NCBI GenBank assembly: GCA_001423545.1
Contig: LMOK01000003.1
Coordinates: 434,001-498,000, forward strand
DNA length: 64,000 nucleotides
Reading direction: 5' to 3'
From: Orlajensenia sp001423545
GTDB lineage: Bacteria; Actinomycetota; Actinomycetes; Actinomycetales; Microbacteriaceae
Shown here in pieces: positions 1 to 8,112 of the stretch. Within the stretch, counting starts at the first letter, position 1; every line of letters begins with the position of its first letter. The notes beneath the pieces are model-generated. The model saw only the letters and a list, made by a program, of their open reading frames with translations, searched no databases and was not told the DNA's origin. The position numbers were made by a program, and so were the translations under genes.

Positions 1-642
1 GATGGTGTCGCAGAGGTCGAAGATCTCCTTCAGCCTGTGCGAGACGTAGAGGATGGCCACGCCACGCGCCTGCAGCCGACGGATGATCGCGTACAGCAGC
101 GCCACCTCGTTGTCGGAGAGGGCTGCGGTGGGCTCGTCCATCGAGATGACGCGGGCGTCGTAGGAGAGCGCCTTGGCGATCTCGACGATCTGCTGCTCGG
201 CCACGGTGAGCGTGCCGACGCGCGAGGTCGGGTCGATGAAGTCGATGCCGAGCTCGGAGAGCAGCGACCTGGTCGCGGCGACCATGCCGCGCTGGTCGAC
301 GAACCCGGCCCGGCGCGGCTCGCGGCCGAGGAACACGTTCTGCGCCACGCTGCGGTCCGGCAGCAGGTTGAACTCCTGGAACACCGTGGCGAGGCCGGCC
401 TTCATGGCCTGCACGGGATGCCCGAACTCCACGGACTCGTCGCCGAAGGTGACCGTGCCCGCGTCGCGCTGGTAGACGCCGGCGAGGATCTTCATGAAGG
501 TGGACTTGCCGGCGCCGTTCTCACCGACGAGTCCGTGCACCTGGCCCGGGTAGAGGGTGAGTCCGACGCCGCGCAGCACGGTGACCCCGAAGAAGCTCTT
601 CTCGAGGCCGGTTGCGACCAGGACCGGTTCCTGCGCGTTCAT
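1..642 (-). CDS. Sugar ABC transporter ATP-binding protein (RbsA/MglA/XylG type), 3' end off window
   Basis: Cytoplasmic ATPase subunit of a carbohydrate importer. The visible 214 residues are the first of the two nucleotide-binding domains usual in this ~500-residue family. They show Walker A GENGAGKST, a Q-loop in VFQEFNLL, the degenerate signature LTVAEQQIVEIAKAL typical of sugar ATPases, Walker B VISMDEPTAAL, and SHRLKEI at the H-loop. The gene runs off the left edge, so the second domain is unseen. Its ATG overlaps the TGA of the upstream dehydrogenase gene as ATGA, which indicates translational coupling in one operon. The sugar cannot be told from this fragment; pentoses, galactose or inositol are all possible. 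Confidence 0.93.
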   Translation of the reverse strand, partial: MNAQEPVLVATGLEKSFFGVTVLRGVGLTLYPGQVHGLVGENGAGKSTFMKILAGVYQRDAGTVTFGDESVEFGHPVQAMKAGLATVFQEFNLLPDRSVAQNVFLGREPRRAGFVDQRGMVAATRSLLSELGIDFIDPTSRVGTLTVAEQQIVEIAKALSYDARVISMDEPTAALSDNEVALLYAIIRRLQARGVAILYVSHRLKEIFDLCDTI

Positions 643-1745
643 TCGGCCACCTCCACCCAGTGACCGGATGCCGCCGACGCGAGCACGGCATCCGTCACCC
701 GCACCGCCCGCAGGCCGTCGGCGAAGCGGGGCAGTCCGTCGGGGTCGGCCCCGTCGATGGCCGCGTAGCTGTCGGCGACGAAGGCGTTGAACGCGTCCTG
801 GTAGCCCATCGGGTGCCCGGCAGGCACGAGCGAGAGCCGCGCCGCCGAAGGGGCGAGCACATCGGTGTCGCGCAGGATGCGCTGCGAACCCGTGCGGTGA
901 CCGAGCCAGAGCTCCTCGGGCCGCTCCTGGTCGAAGCGGATGCTCTCGGTGGTTCCGGCGATCTCGAGCACGAGGCTGTTCTTTCGTCCTGGGGCGACCT
1001 GCGAGATGAGCAGCGTGCCGACGGCTCCGCCGCGGAGTTCGACGACCAGCGCGACGAGGTCCTCCGTGGCGACGTCGGTGTGGGCTCCGCGGTGGGCGTG
1101 CACAGTGCGCGTCGTGGCCGAGAGCCTGGCGATGCGATCGCCCGTCACGAACTCGAGCAGGTCGACGAGGTGGCTTCCGATGTCGGCGAAGGCGCGCGAC
1201 GGGCCGCCGAGGCCGACGCCGACGCGCCAGTCGTCGGACTGCGGCTCGAGGAGCCAGTCCTGCAGGTAGCCGCCCTGGATGGTGAGCAGGCGGCCGACCT
1301 CGCCGGCGGCGACGCGGGCGCGGGCCTCGCGCACCATCGGGTGGTAGCGGTAGACGAAGGGCACCGTCGCCGTGAGCCCGCGTTCGGCGGCGCGCTCGGT
1401 GAGGGTGACGGCATCCGTCACCGTGGTCGCCAGGGGCTTCTCGCAGATGACGTGCTTGCCCGCGTCGAGGGCCGCGAGAGCGAGGGCCGCGTGAGTCGTG
1501 TTGGGAGTGCAGATGTGCACGATATCGATGCCGTCATCGGCGAGGAGCTCGTCGACGGAGATGTAGGAACGGTCGAGTCCGAGGCGCAGGGCGGCGTCGG
1601 CGGCGGATGCCTCACTCGAGGATGCGGCACCCCCGAGCTCAGCACGAGCGGCGCGAGCTGCGCGGCTGTGGACCGAGGCCATGAACCCGGAACCGACGAA
1701 GCCGACGCGGATCGCGGTGGCGGGTGCGATGACGTCCGTTGTCAT
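639..1745 (-). CDS. Gfo/Idh/MocA-family NAD(P)-dependent oxidoreductase
   Basis: Likely oxidises a sugar, cyclitol or derivative delivered by the coupled ABC importer. The N-terminal Rossmann fold shows GFVGSGFMA near the start, then IVHICTPNTTHAALALAALDAG and the family hallmark EKPLA. The C-terminal alpha/beta half carries DIGSHLVDLLEF, where the His fits the usual catalytic position. Length (368 aa) is normal for the family. ATG at 1745 is preferred over an in-frame GTG at 1763; neither has a clear Shine-Dalgarno site. It overlaps the ATPase gene by 4 bases. Substrate is not determined by sequence; the divergent ROK gene is the obvious candidate regulator. Confidence 0.92.
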   Translation of the reverse strand: MTTDVIAPATAIRVGFVGSGFMASVHSRAARAARAELGGAASSSEASAADAALRLGLDRSYISVDELLADDGIDIVHICTPNTTHAALALAALDAGKHVICEKPLATTVTDAVTLTERAAERGLTATVPFVYRYHPMVREARARVAAGEVGRLLTIQGGYLQDWLLEPQSDDWRVGVGLGGPSRAFADIGSHLVDLLEFVTGDRIARLSATTRTVHAHRGAHTDVATEDLVALVVELRGGAVGTLLISQVAPGRKNSLVLEIAGTTESIRFDQERPEELWLGHRTGSQRILRDTDVLAPSAARLSLVPAGHPMGYQDAFNAFVADSYAAIDGADPDGLPRFADGLRAVRVTDAVLASAASGHWVEVAE

Positions 1746-1796
1746 GGGGCGAGTGTGGCACACATCAATCGACTTTTGCTAGTCATTCGACAGAAG

Positions 1797-1824
1797 TTGC
1801 ACGTTCGAGATCAAGTCGTTGCAA
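1797..1824. promoter_or_regulatory. Candidate ROK operator: imperfect inverted repeat in divergent region
   Basis: TTGCACG and CGTTGCAA face each other across 13 bases, with one unpaired base in the right arm. The site lies between the divergent dehydrogenase and ROK genes. A ROK repressor is expected to bind such palindromes here, but the match is imperfect and this is inference. Confidence 0.35.
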
Positions 1825-1860
1825 TACGAATCGACGAAGACCCTGTGCTTTACTATGCGA

Positions 1861-3048
1861 ATGGTCGACATCAGCCGGGGATCGGCACTCGGAACATCGG
1901 GTGCCAGCGAGCTGTTCCAGCTGCTGCGCGACGGCCGCCCCCGCACTCGAGCCGAGCTCGCGACCGTCACCGGACTCGCCAGATCGACCATCGCCACCCG
2001 AGTCGACTCGCTCATGGCGCTCGGCCTCGTCTCCCCCGTCGGCGATGCCCTCTCCACGGGCGGACGCCCGCCGTCGCGCTTCGCCCTCAACCCCTCGGCC
2101 CGTGTCGTGCTCGCCGCCGACCTCGGCGCCTCGCACGCCACGCTCGCCGTGACAGACCTCTCGGGAACCGTGCTCGGCGAGCTGCGCGAGGCCATCGACA
2201 TCGCCAGCGGACCCGAGGCCGTGCTCGGCTGGATGGTCGAGGCAGCCACCACCCTGCTCGCCCGCATCGACCGTGATCACGACGAACTCGTGGCCATCGG
2301 CATCGGCGTGCCCGGGCCCGTCGAGCACTCCACGGGACGCCCGGTGAACCCGCCGATCATGCCCGGCTGGGACCGCTTCGACGTTCCCGGCTGGGTGCAG
2401 CAGCACCTGCAGGTGCCCGTGCTGGTCGACAACGACGTCAACATCATGGCCCTCGGCGAGCGCGCCTTCGCCTGGCCCAACGCCGAGCACCTCATGTTCG
2501 TGAAGATCGCGACCGGCATCGGCTCCGGCGTCATCTCGAGCGGGCGCCTGCAGCGCGGAGCGCAGGGCATCGCCGGTGACATCGGCCACGTGCAGGTCGC
2601 GCGCGGCGTCGGCATCCCGTGCCACTGCGGCAACCGCGGCTGCCTCGAGGCACTCGCCTCGGGCCCGGCCATCGCGCGGGACCTGCGCAAGGCCGGCATC
2701 GACGTGGCGACGGGCAACGACGTGGTCGACCTGGTCAAGCGCGGGAACATCGAGGCGATCCAGGCCGTACGCCAGGCCGGACGCGACGTCGGCGAGGTGC
2801 TGACCACGGCTGTGAGCCTCATCAACCCCTCGGTCATCGCCATCGGCGGATCGATGGCACGAGCAGGCGAGCACCTCATCGCGGGGGTGCGCGAGATCGT
2901 CTACACGCGCTCGATGCCCTTGGCCACCGAGCACCTCGCGATCGTGCAGTCGTCGGCGGCCGAGAACGCGGCGGTGCTCGGCGCCAGCATGCTGGCCATC
3001 CACCACGCGCTCTCGCCCGAGGGCATCGACGCGCTGGCGACGAAGTAG
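1861..3048 (+). CDS. ROK-family transcriptional repressor
   Basis: Predicted sugar-responsive DNA-binding repressor. The N-terminal ~70 residues form a winged helix-turn-helix (RTRAELATVTGLARSTIATRVDSL). The ROK sugar-kinase-like domain follows, with DLGASHATLAV (phosphate-binding type), GVPGPVEHSTG, VDNDVNIMALGE, and the zinc motif CHCGNRGCLEAL. ATG 1861 is chosen; ATG 1855 and TTG 1819 are in-frame alternatives. TACTAT at 1851-1856 resembles a -10 box placed close enough to the ATG for a leaderless or nearly leaderless message. It is transcribed away from the dehydrogenase/ABC operon, which it probably controls together with itself. Confidence 0.92.
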   Translation: MVDISRGSALGTSGASELFQLLRDGRPRTRAELATVTGLARSTIATRVDSLMALGLVSPVGDALSTGGRPPSRFALNPSARVVLAADLGASHATLAVTDLSGTVLGELREAIDIASGPEAVLGWMVEAATTLLARIDRDHDELVAIGIGVPGPVEHSTGRPVNPPIMPGWDRFDVPGWVQQHLQVPVLVDNDVNIMALGERAFAWPNAEHLMFVKIATGIGSGVISSGRLQRGAQGIAGDIGHVQVARGVGIPCHCGNRGCLEALASGPAIARDLRKAGIDVATGNDVVDLVKRGNIEAIQAVRQAGRDVGEVLTTAVSLINPSVIAIGGSMARAGEHLIAGVREIVYTRSMPLATEHLAIVQSSAAENAAVLGASMLAIHHALSPEGIDALATK

Positions 3049-3083
3049 GGCGCGTGTCGAGTTCGGCCCGACGACGACCCCCT

Positions 3084-3131
3084 CCGCTGATCGAGTAGTG
3101 CCCGACGAAGTCGGACACGTATCGAGATCAC
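3084..3131 (+). repeat. REP-like intergenic repeat, copy 1
   Basis: A 48-base element that recurs at 49769-49816 with 44 of 48 bases identical. It begins CCGCTGATCGAG and ends CGTATCGAGATCAC. The core CCGAC..GTCGG is self-complementary. It lies 3' of the ROK gene and close to a related inverted copy at 3174-3224, so a transcript through both could fold into a long hairpin. Confidence 0.8.
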
Positions 3132-3173
3132 TCGTCTCGACGGCGTCCACTCACGTGTCCGCTGGCGCGAGAC

Positions 3174-3224
3174 GTGGTCTCGATACGCGTCCTCGCTGCG
3201 CTCGGTCGCTACTCGACCAGCGGG
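3174..3224 (-). repeat. REP-like intergenic repeat, copy 2 (inverted)
   Basis: Same family as 3084-3131 but in the opposite orientation: reading the minus strand it starts CCGCTGGTCGAGTAG and ends GCGTATCGAGACCAC, with a diverged middle. The two copies form a head-to-head pair between the ROK gene and the YqaJ-like gene. Confidence 0.75.
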
Positions 3225-3264
3225 AGGGCGGAGCGTCGTGTCGCGCGGCGTCCGAGGCGCGAGG

Positions 3265-3279
3265 GACAATGGTGCGGTG
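3265..3279 (+). promoter_or_regulatory. Leaderless promoter -10 box for YqaJ-like gene
   Basis: GACAAT at 3265-3270 is followed by exactly 6 bases and then the GTG start at 3277. The same geometry (-10, 6 bases, start codon) is seen at 4809-4823, 39773-39787, 43612-43626 and 47890-47904. No Shine-Dalgarno site is present at this start. Confidence 0.55.
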
Positions 3280-3927
3280 ACCGATACGCTGCTCGACCTC
3301 TTCGCCGAGGCACAGCCCACGGTCGCGGCGGCTCCGGCTCCGGCATCCGTCCACCCGGCGATGCGTCGCATCGTGGCCGATTCGAGCGACCGCGTCGCGT
3401 GGCTGCGGGCGCGTTCCCGCGGAATCACGGCGACGGATGTGGCCAGGCTCGCCACGCCGCGCTCCATCCAGGCCGCAGCCGACGAGAAGCTGCACGGCAC
3501 CACCTTCGGCGGCAACCCCTTCACCGATCACGGCCGAGCACGCGAGCCCGTCATCGCCGAGTGGGTGCTGGGCCAGCACGGGATCCTCTCGAGCAGCGCG
3601 CTCTTCCACGCCGAACACGAGTCCCGCCACCTCGCCACCCCCGACGGCTACGTCGTGCGCTCATCCGGCAGCCTCGAACTCTGCGAGATCAAGACGACCT
3701 CGAAGCCGTGGCGCAACATTCCGCGCTCGTACCTGCGCCAGGTCTGGTGGCAGCAGTACGTGCTCGGCGCCGACCGCACCCTCGTCGTCTGGGAGCAGCA
3801 CGAGGACTTCGTTCCCGTCTCGAACGAGCCGCTCTGCCGCTGGGTCGAGCGCGACGAAGACCAGATCGCCATCCTCGTGAACCTCGCCAACGCCCTGATC
3901 GACGAGCTGCACCGACGCACGCGATGA
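3277..3927 (+). CDS. YqaJ-like PD-(D/E)XK nuclease domain protein
   Basis: 216-residue protein resembling the YqaJ/lambda-exonuclease-type fold found in phage recombination nucleases and some bacterial housekeeping paralogues. Visible motifs: RARSRGITATDVARL near residue 45, a conserved Glu region GRAREPVIAEWVL, the metal-binding pair PDGY and ELCEIKTTSKPW (D..ExK), and WWQQYVLGA with the glutamine typical of the family. Start is GTG 3277 because a -10-like GACAAT lies six bases upstream; an open extension to 3238 lies inside repeat-flanking sequence. Its TGA overlaps the hydrolase ATG. No phage genes surround it, so a cellular repair role is possible but unproven. Confidence 0.75.
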   Translation: MTDTLLDLFAEAQPTVAAAPAPASVHPAMRRIVADSSDRVAWLRARSRGITATDVARLATPRSIQAAADEKLHGTTFGGNPFTDHGRAREPVIAEWVLGQHGILSSSALFHAEHESRHLATPDGYVVRSSGSLELCEIKTTSKPWRNIPRSYLRQVWWQQYVLGADRTLVVWEQHEDFVPVSNEPLCRWVERDEDQIAILVNLANALIDELHRRTR

Positions 3928-4739
3928 CGGTCCTGCTGCTGCACGGGCTGGGCTCCGACCGGCAGTACATGCTCGACGTCTTCGGGCCCGTGCTGGCGAA
4001 GCTCGCTCCGGGTGAGCGGGTGATCGCTCCCGATGCGCGCGCCCACGGCGCCTCGCCCCTCGTCGGCGCCCCGTCCGAGTTCACCCTCGACGGGATTGCC
4101 CGGGAGATCGAGGCGTCGCTCGGCGTCGAGTCGTCAGTTCCGGCTGGGTCGGATGCCGGTGGGACGACCACGACTGACAACTCGACTCGGACTGCCGGGC
4201 TCACCGTCGTCGGGGTGTCGATGGGGGCGGCTCTCGCGCTGCGCATGGCGCTGGCCGGCCGCATCCCCATCGACCGGGCGCTGTTCGTGCGACCGTCGTT
4301 CACCGACAGGTCGATGCCCGAGAACCTGCGCGCCTTCCCCGTGATCGGTCAGCTGCTGCACGATGTGGGACCGGTCGAGGGGCAGGTCCTGTTCCGCGAG
4401 ACCCCGGCCTACCGCAGCGCCGTCGACGCGTCACCGCTCGGCGGCGCCGGCCTGCTCGCCCAGTTCCGTTATCCCCTGGCCGTCGAGCGGGCCGTGCGGC
4501 TCGTCGAGGTGCCGCGCAATCGCGCCTTCGAGTCCGAGGCCGAGCTGACGTCGCTGGGGGCACGGATGCCCACGGCCGTCATCGGAGCGCCCCGCGACCC
4601 CGTGCATCCGTTCCCCGTCGCCGAGCAGTGGGCCGGCGCCCTCGGCTCGCCCCTCACCCGGCTGCCCGCGCGCGATGACGGCCAGGCGGCACAGCTCACG
4701 GCTCTGCGGGCAGCCTTCGGGACGTGGCTGGCAGCGTAG
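3924..4739 (+). CDS. Alpha/beta hydrolase, apparently without the canonical catalytic His
   Basis: 271-residue alpha/beta-hydrolase fold protein. HGLGSD near the N terminus gives the oxyanion loop, GVSMGAA is the nucleophile elbow with the active Ser, and APRDPVHPF carries the expected acid. After it, where a catalytic His normally sits (…LP..gH), the sequence is LPARDDGQAAQL with no His. It may be inactive, may use another His, or may have an altered mechanism. A Thr/Ser-rich insertion (DAGGTTTTDNSTRT) precedes the elbow. It is translationally coupled (ATGA) to the nuclease-like gene. Substrate unknown. Confidence 0.8.
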   Translation: MTVLLLHGLGSDRQYMLDVFGPVLAKLAPGERVIAPDARAHGASPLVGAPSEFTLDGIAREIEASLGVESSVPAGSDAGGTTTTDNSTRTAGLTVVGVSMGAALALRMALAGRIPIDRALFVRPSFTDRSMPENLRAFPVIGQLLHDVGPVEGQVLFRETPAYRSAVDASPLGGAGLLAQFRYPLAVERAVRLVEVPRNRAFESEAELTSLGARMPTAVIGAPRDPVHPFPVAEQWAGALGSPLTRLPARDDGQAAQLTALRAAFGTWLAA

Positions 4740-4800
4740 GAGGCCGCTTGGGCGCGCTTCGGCCGCGGGATTCGCCCGGGCCTCGGCGGGCGGAGGAGGC
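4740..4800. terminator. GC-rich intergenic element resembling the 62.7 kb terminator family (weak)
   Basis: The gap after the hydrolase carries GCGCTTCGGCCGCG, also present in the long inverted-repeat terminator at 62730-62801, flanked by GGCC/CGGGCC segments. It looks like a degenerate copy of that element. Confidence 0.3.
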
Positions 4801-4820
4801 GGAGGGGGCAGAATGAATCC

Positions 4821-5807
4821 ATGCCGGAACCTCTCCCCGAGACCATGCGCGCCCTCGTCGTCGACCGCCTGGGAGCCGCCGATGAGCTGCGCCTCGCCGA
4901 CGTCGCCGTGCCGTTGCGCATCGCCGACGAAGTGCTCGTGCGCGTCGTCGCGGCGAGCGTGAACCCGATCGACGTGAAGACCCGCTCGGGGCGCGGCTCA
5001 TCCGCCGCCATCAGTTCCTACCCGTTCATCGGCGGCTCGGACTTCTCCGGCGTCGTCGCCGCGGTGCCCTATGCGCAGCATCCGTTCCCCGTCGACACCC
5101 CCGTCTTCGGCATGGGGCGCGTGCCCCGCGTCGGCGGCAGCTTCGCCGAGTTCGTCACCGTCGCCTCCACCGCCCTCGCCGTCAAGCCCGCGGCCCTCAG
5201 CCACGTCGAGGCCGCCGCGGTTCCCGTCGCCGCGCAGACCGCGTGGGGCATGGTGCAGCTGGCCGGGATCGGCGCCGGCGACAGGGTGCTGGTGCACGCC
5301 GGTGCCGGGGGCGTCGGCCACTTCGCCGTGCAGTTCGCCGCCTTGGCCGGAGCCCACGTCATCGCCACGGCGTCAGCCTCCAACGCGGGCTTCCTGCGCG
5401 AGCTCGGTGCCCAGGAGACGATCGACTACGCCACTGAACGCTTCGAGGACGTCGTGAGCGAGATCGACGTCGTCATCGACCTCATCGGCAACGTGCACGA
5501 CGACACCGGCACGCGCTCGCTCGAGGTCCTGCGCGAGGGCGGGCGACTGGTGAACGCGCCGACGGGAAGCTGGCCGACGATGCAGACGGATGCCGCGGCT
5601 CGCGGCATCCGTGCCACCGGCTACAACGTGCCCGCCGACGGGCGCGTGCTCGCCGAGATCGCGGCGCTGCTGGAATCGGGCGCCGTGAGGGTGCACATCG
5701 ACGGCGAGTTCGCCCTGGAGGACGGCGCCGACGCCCAGCGTGCGGTCGAGGGCGGGCATGTGCGGGGCAAGGTCGTCATCCGCGTGGCCGAGGAACCGAC
5801 CCTGTGA
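4821..5807 (+). CDS. Zinc-free MDR-family NADP-dependent oxidoreductase (quinone oxidoreductase-like)
   Basis: 328-residue medium-chain dehydrogenase/reductase. The N-terminal GroES-like domain has the family pattern VRVVAASVNPIDVKTRSG, and the Rossmann domain has VLVHAGAGGVGHFAVQFA. The Cys and His zinc ligands of alcohol dehydrogenases are absent, which places it in the quinone oxidoreductase/enoyl reductase branch. The reaction is probably NADPH-dependent reduction of a quinone or an activated alkene, in the cytoplasm. CAGAAT at 4809-4814 followed by 6 bases and the ATG suggests a leaderless transcript. The gene's TGA overlaps the next GTG. Confidence 0.9.
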   Translation: MPEPLPETMRALVVDRLGAADELRLADVAVPLRIADEVLVRVVAASVNPIDVKTRSGRGSSAAISSYPFIGGSDFSGVVAAVPYAQHPFPVDTPVFGMGRVPRVGGSFAEFVTVASTALAVKPAALSHVEAAAVPVAAQTAWGMVQLAGIGAGDRVLVHAGAGGVGHFAVQFAALAGAHVIATASASNAGFLRELGAQETIDYATERFEDVVSEIDVVIDLIGNVHDDTGTRSLEVLREGGRLVNAPTGSWPTMQTDAAARGIRATGYNVPADGRVLAEIAALLESGAVRVHIDGEFALEDGADAQRAVEGGHVRGKVVIRVAEEPTL

Positions 5808-6100
5808 CCGGCGAGCGGAGGGCGCCGTCGAAGGTGCGCTCGATCGTGGTCGGCGGCGTGTTCGTGATCGTGGGAGTGCTGTGCGCCGTGGCCGCGGTCA
5901 TGATCGCCGCGCGCGCCGGCGGCGACCTCTCGACCGTCGTCGGCAGCGGTGGGGCGAACCGCACCGGCGGCGCCGCTCCGGCCTGGTTCGCGATCGGGCT
6001 CACGGCCGTGCTCGCCCTGCTCGCCTGGGTGACCGGGGTGTTCATCGCGATCGTGGGCTGGCGGGCGGCGGACGCCGCGGAACGCGAAGCGGACAGGTAG
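5804..6100 (+). CDS. Small two-helix membrane protein
   Basis: 98 residues with a basic N terminus, a first membrane helix at about 13-35 (SIVVGGVFVIVGVLCAVAAVMIA), a short extracellular Gly/Ala-rich loop, a second helix at about 61-88 and a charged C-terminal tail. No enzyme motif. The GTG start overlaps the oxidoreductase stop (GTGA), so the two are co-translated. It lies just upstream of the secretion-substrate group but is separated by 54 bases. Function unknown. Confidence 0.75.
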   Translation: MTGERRAPSKVRSIVVGGVFVIVGVLCAVAAVMIAARAGGDLSTVVGSGGANRTGGAAPAWFAIGLTAVLALLAWVTGVFIAIVGWRAADAAEREADR

Positions 6101-6154
6101 GTTGATTCTCGGGGGAAGCGAACATTCGCGCGTCCTCCGACCGGAACCGAGAGG

Positions 6155-7231
6155 ATGTCTGTGGCCTTCGCAATCGACCCGTCTGCGCTGAACACCCACG
6201 CGAAGACCCTGCGCACCCTGTCCGACGCCGTTCCGCCCGCGACGAGCTACGTCGCGACGAACCTCAGCCTCACGATCGTCGACACGGCCTTCCTGTTCGC
6301 GAAGGCCCTCGATGCGGCGAACCAGACCAAGGACGCCATCCGGCCCTACCTCACCGACCTCGCGAACTCGCTCGACCTCTCGGCCGATGAGCTCGATGCG
6401 ACGGCGACCCGGTCGATCGAGCTCGACGACGCCATCGAGCGCGACCTCGACGCCGCCTACCCCGAGCCCGTCGAACGAGGCACGCCGATGTCGGTTCCGA
6501 CGAGCAGGGCGGTCTACGTCAAGCCGTCTCCGCCCGGCGACGCGCTGGTGACGCCTGCGGGCGAGCCGCCCTCGGACCTGGTGAGCGTCATCCTGACGAC
6601 GGACTGGCTGAGCCCGTCGACCGTGGTCGCGCAGATCCTGGACTGGATCTTCGACTGGAACTACCTCGACGAGATCTCGAAGAAGTTCTCCGGGGACTGG
6701 AACTCGCTGTTCCGCGTCACCCACGCCTTGGAGAGCCTGAAGGGCTACCACGTCTCCCAGTCCGAGAACATCGGCTACGCCATGTCGGTGGGAGCGAACA
6801 CCTGGACCGGCCAGGGCGCGGACGCGGCGAACGCATTCTTCACCGAGATGGCCCGCCTGGTGCGCGAAGCCGGAGACGAGATCGGCACGCTGGCCCCCGA
6901 GTTCGAGGTCGTCGCCCGAGGCATGCACGACACGGCGGCCCTCGTGGCGGACCTGTTCGCCCAGATCCTCGACGCGGCCATCGCCGCCGCCTTCTTCTAC
7001 ATCGCGGGCACCGTGCTGGTCGAGACCGTCGTCGGCACCGTCATCGGCTACCTCGCAGGCACCGGTACCCTCGCCTACATGGCGTGGCTCGCCCACGAGG
7101 CCTACGACGTCGTGCAGAGCGCCCTGCTGTTCTTCGACGCCCTCGGCGCCGGCGTGGCCGTCTTCGCCCAGTTCCTCGCCGGTGGCGTCGAGCTCCCCAA
7201 ACCCCTTCCCTACGACAACCCCACGGTGTGA
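6155..7231 (+). CDS. Putative type VII secretion substrate, CpnT/PPE-like WXG fold with membrane segments
   Basis: 358 residues in three parts. Residues 1-105 are helical and resemble the EspC-like family of secretion-associated proteins (ATNLSLTIVD, DELDATATRSIELDDAIERDLDAA). A Pro-rich linker follows. Residues about 185-285 form a WXG100-type helical hairpin with the turn WTGQGADAANAFF. The C terminus has hydrophobic stretches (FFYIAGTVLVETVVGTVIGY and following). This arrangement recalls the N-terminal domain of CpnT-like ESX substrates but without a toxin domain. ATG 6155 is given; GTG 6161 has the better-spaced Shine-Dalgarno GAGAGG. Function is inferred from fold and the neighbouring secretion genes. 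Confidence 0.65.
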   Translation: MSVAFAIDPSALNTHAKTLRTLSDAVPPATSYVATNLSLTIVDTAFLFAKALDAANQTKDAIRPYLTDLANSLDLSADELDATATRSIELDDAIERDLDAAYPEPVERGTPMSVPTSRAVYVKPSPPGDALVTPAGEPPSDLVSVILTTDWLSPSTVVAQILDWIFDWNYLDEISKKFSGDWNSLFRVTHALESLKGYHVSQSENIGYAMSVGANTWTGQGADAANAFFTEMARLVREAGDEIGTLAPEFEVVARGMHDTAALVADLFAQILDAAIAAAFFYIAGTVLVETVVGTVIGYLAGTGTLAYMAWLAHEAYDVVQSALLFFDALGAGVAVFAQFLAGGVELPKPLPYDNPTV

Positions 7232-7617
7232 TGAACGAACCTCCTCTCGACCCCACGACGGCGCCCAACGGCTCGGACCCCTCCGACGGACCACGGATGC
7301 TCCCCACGATCGACCCGGGAAGCCCGACCGGACGGATGCTGCGCGACTCGATGGAGCGCCTGCGCTTCGCTCCCGTCGACCCGGCGATCCAGCGGTTCGC
7401 CCAGGACGTGCTCGACGGCCGCCGCAGTGCCCGCGACATGATGGACCTGCCGCAGTTCCAGCCGCTGCTGGAGAAGGCCGGCCAGTCGCTCCAGGAGTAC
7501 CTCGCCGCGATGGACCCCGCCGAGCGCGAGGCCTTCCGCGCCGACATCCGCGCCGGGCGTCCGCCGGGCACCGGACGCCCTGACGGATCGACGGGAGGCT
7601 CGGCCGGTGCGCGCTGA
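7231..7617 (+). CDS. Hypothetical acidic/Pro-rich cytoplasmic protein
   Basis: 128 residues, Pro/Asp-rich N terminus, a helical centre (residues about 40-110: SMERLRFAPVDPAIQRFAQDVLDGRRSARDMMDLPQFQPLLEKAG) and a Gly/Arg-rich end. No signal peptide, membrane helix or known motif. Its ATG overlaps the TGA of the WXG-fold gene (TGATG), so the two are coupled; it may act as a chaperone or accessory protein for that product. That role is inferred from position only. Confidence 0.6.
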   Translation: MNEPPLDPTTAPNGSDPSDGPRMLPTIDPGSPTGRMLRDSMERLRFAPVDPAIQRFAQDVLDGRRSARDMMDLPQFQPLLEKAGQSLQEYLAAMDPAEREAFRADIRAGRPPGTGRPDGSTGGSAGAR

Positions 7618-8065
7618 TCGGATTCTCACCGCCGGAGCCGCGGGCGTCCTCCTCCTCGGACTCACCGGATGCTCGGGCGCGGCGTCGCAGCCCCAGTCTG
7701 TGACGGTCGACTACACGATCGACGGCGAGGCGAAGAGCGCCGACGTCGCGATCCCCGGGCTCGCCTGCCAGACCCTCGGGGAGCGCGTCTTCTACTCGAC
7801 GACGGCCGAGCGGAACGGCGACGACCCGCTCCCCTTCGTCGCCAACGCCGACGGCGGCTCGTACGAGAGCGTGATCGTGACGCTGCAGGTGACCGACGAC
7901 CTCTGGTTCACCTCCGGCAAGCCGTTCACCGCCACCGAGGACGGAGTCTCCTTCGACGGCGTCGTCGGGGGCGTCGGCCCGCTGGACGACTCGGGGCTCC
8001 CCACCGTCGCGCTCGACAGTGCGGCCACCCTCACGGGCGACCTGGACTGCACCGAGAAGAAGTAG
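7607..8065 (+). CDS. Lipoprotein linked to the WXG operon
   Basis: 152 residues. A short signal peptide ends in the lipobox LTGC (Cys about 22), so the mature protein should be anchored to the outer face of the membrane. The rest has alternating beta-rich segments (VTVDYTIDGEAKSADVAI; SVIVTLQVTDDLWF) and two further Cys (LACQ near 53 and LDCT near the C terminus) that could form a disulfide. This resembles small actinobacterial lipoproteins of the LpqH/19-kDa type, but assignment is tentative. GTG start; it overlaps the preceding gene by 11 bases. Confidence 0.7.
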   Translation: MRADRILTAGAAGVLLLGLTGCSGAASQPQSVTVDYTIDGEAKSADVAIPGLACQTLGERVFYSTTAERNGDDPLPFVANADGGSYESVIVTLQVTDDLWFTSGKPFTATEDGVSFDGVVGGVGPLDDSGLPTVALDSAATLTGDLDCTEKK

Positions 8066-8112
8066 CGCCCCAGCACGCAGCACGACCCGCAACCGACATC
8101 GAAGGAACGATC

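Noticed and set aside
612..2276. A 554-codon plus-strand frame over the dehydrogenase gene and ROK start
   Set aside because: No domain and wrong composition; the opposite-strand dehydrogenase and the ROK gene explain the region.
3277..3927. YqaJ-like gene as evidence of a prophage
   Set aside because: No integrase, capsid, terminase or attachment repeats nearby; neighbours are metabolic genes of the same codon style.
5621..8092. An 823-codon minus-strand frame opposite the WXG-fold gene group
   Set aside because: Its product is low-complexity Arg/Gly/Val/Asp sequence; the plus strand carries coupled genes with signal peptides and WXG motifs.
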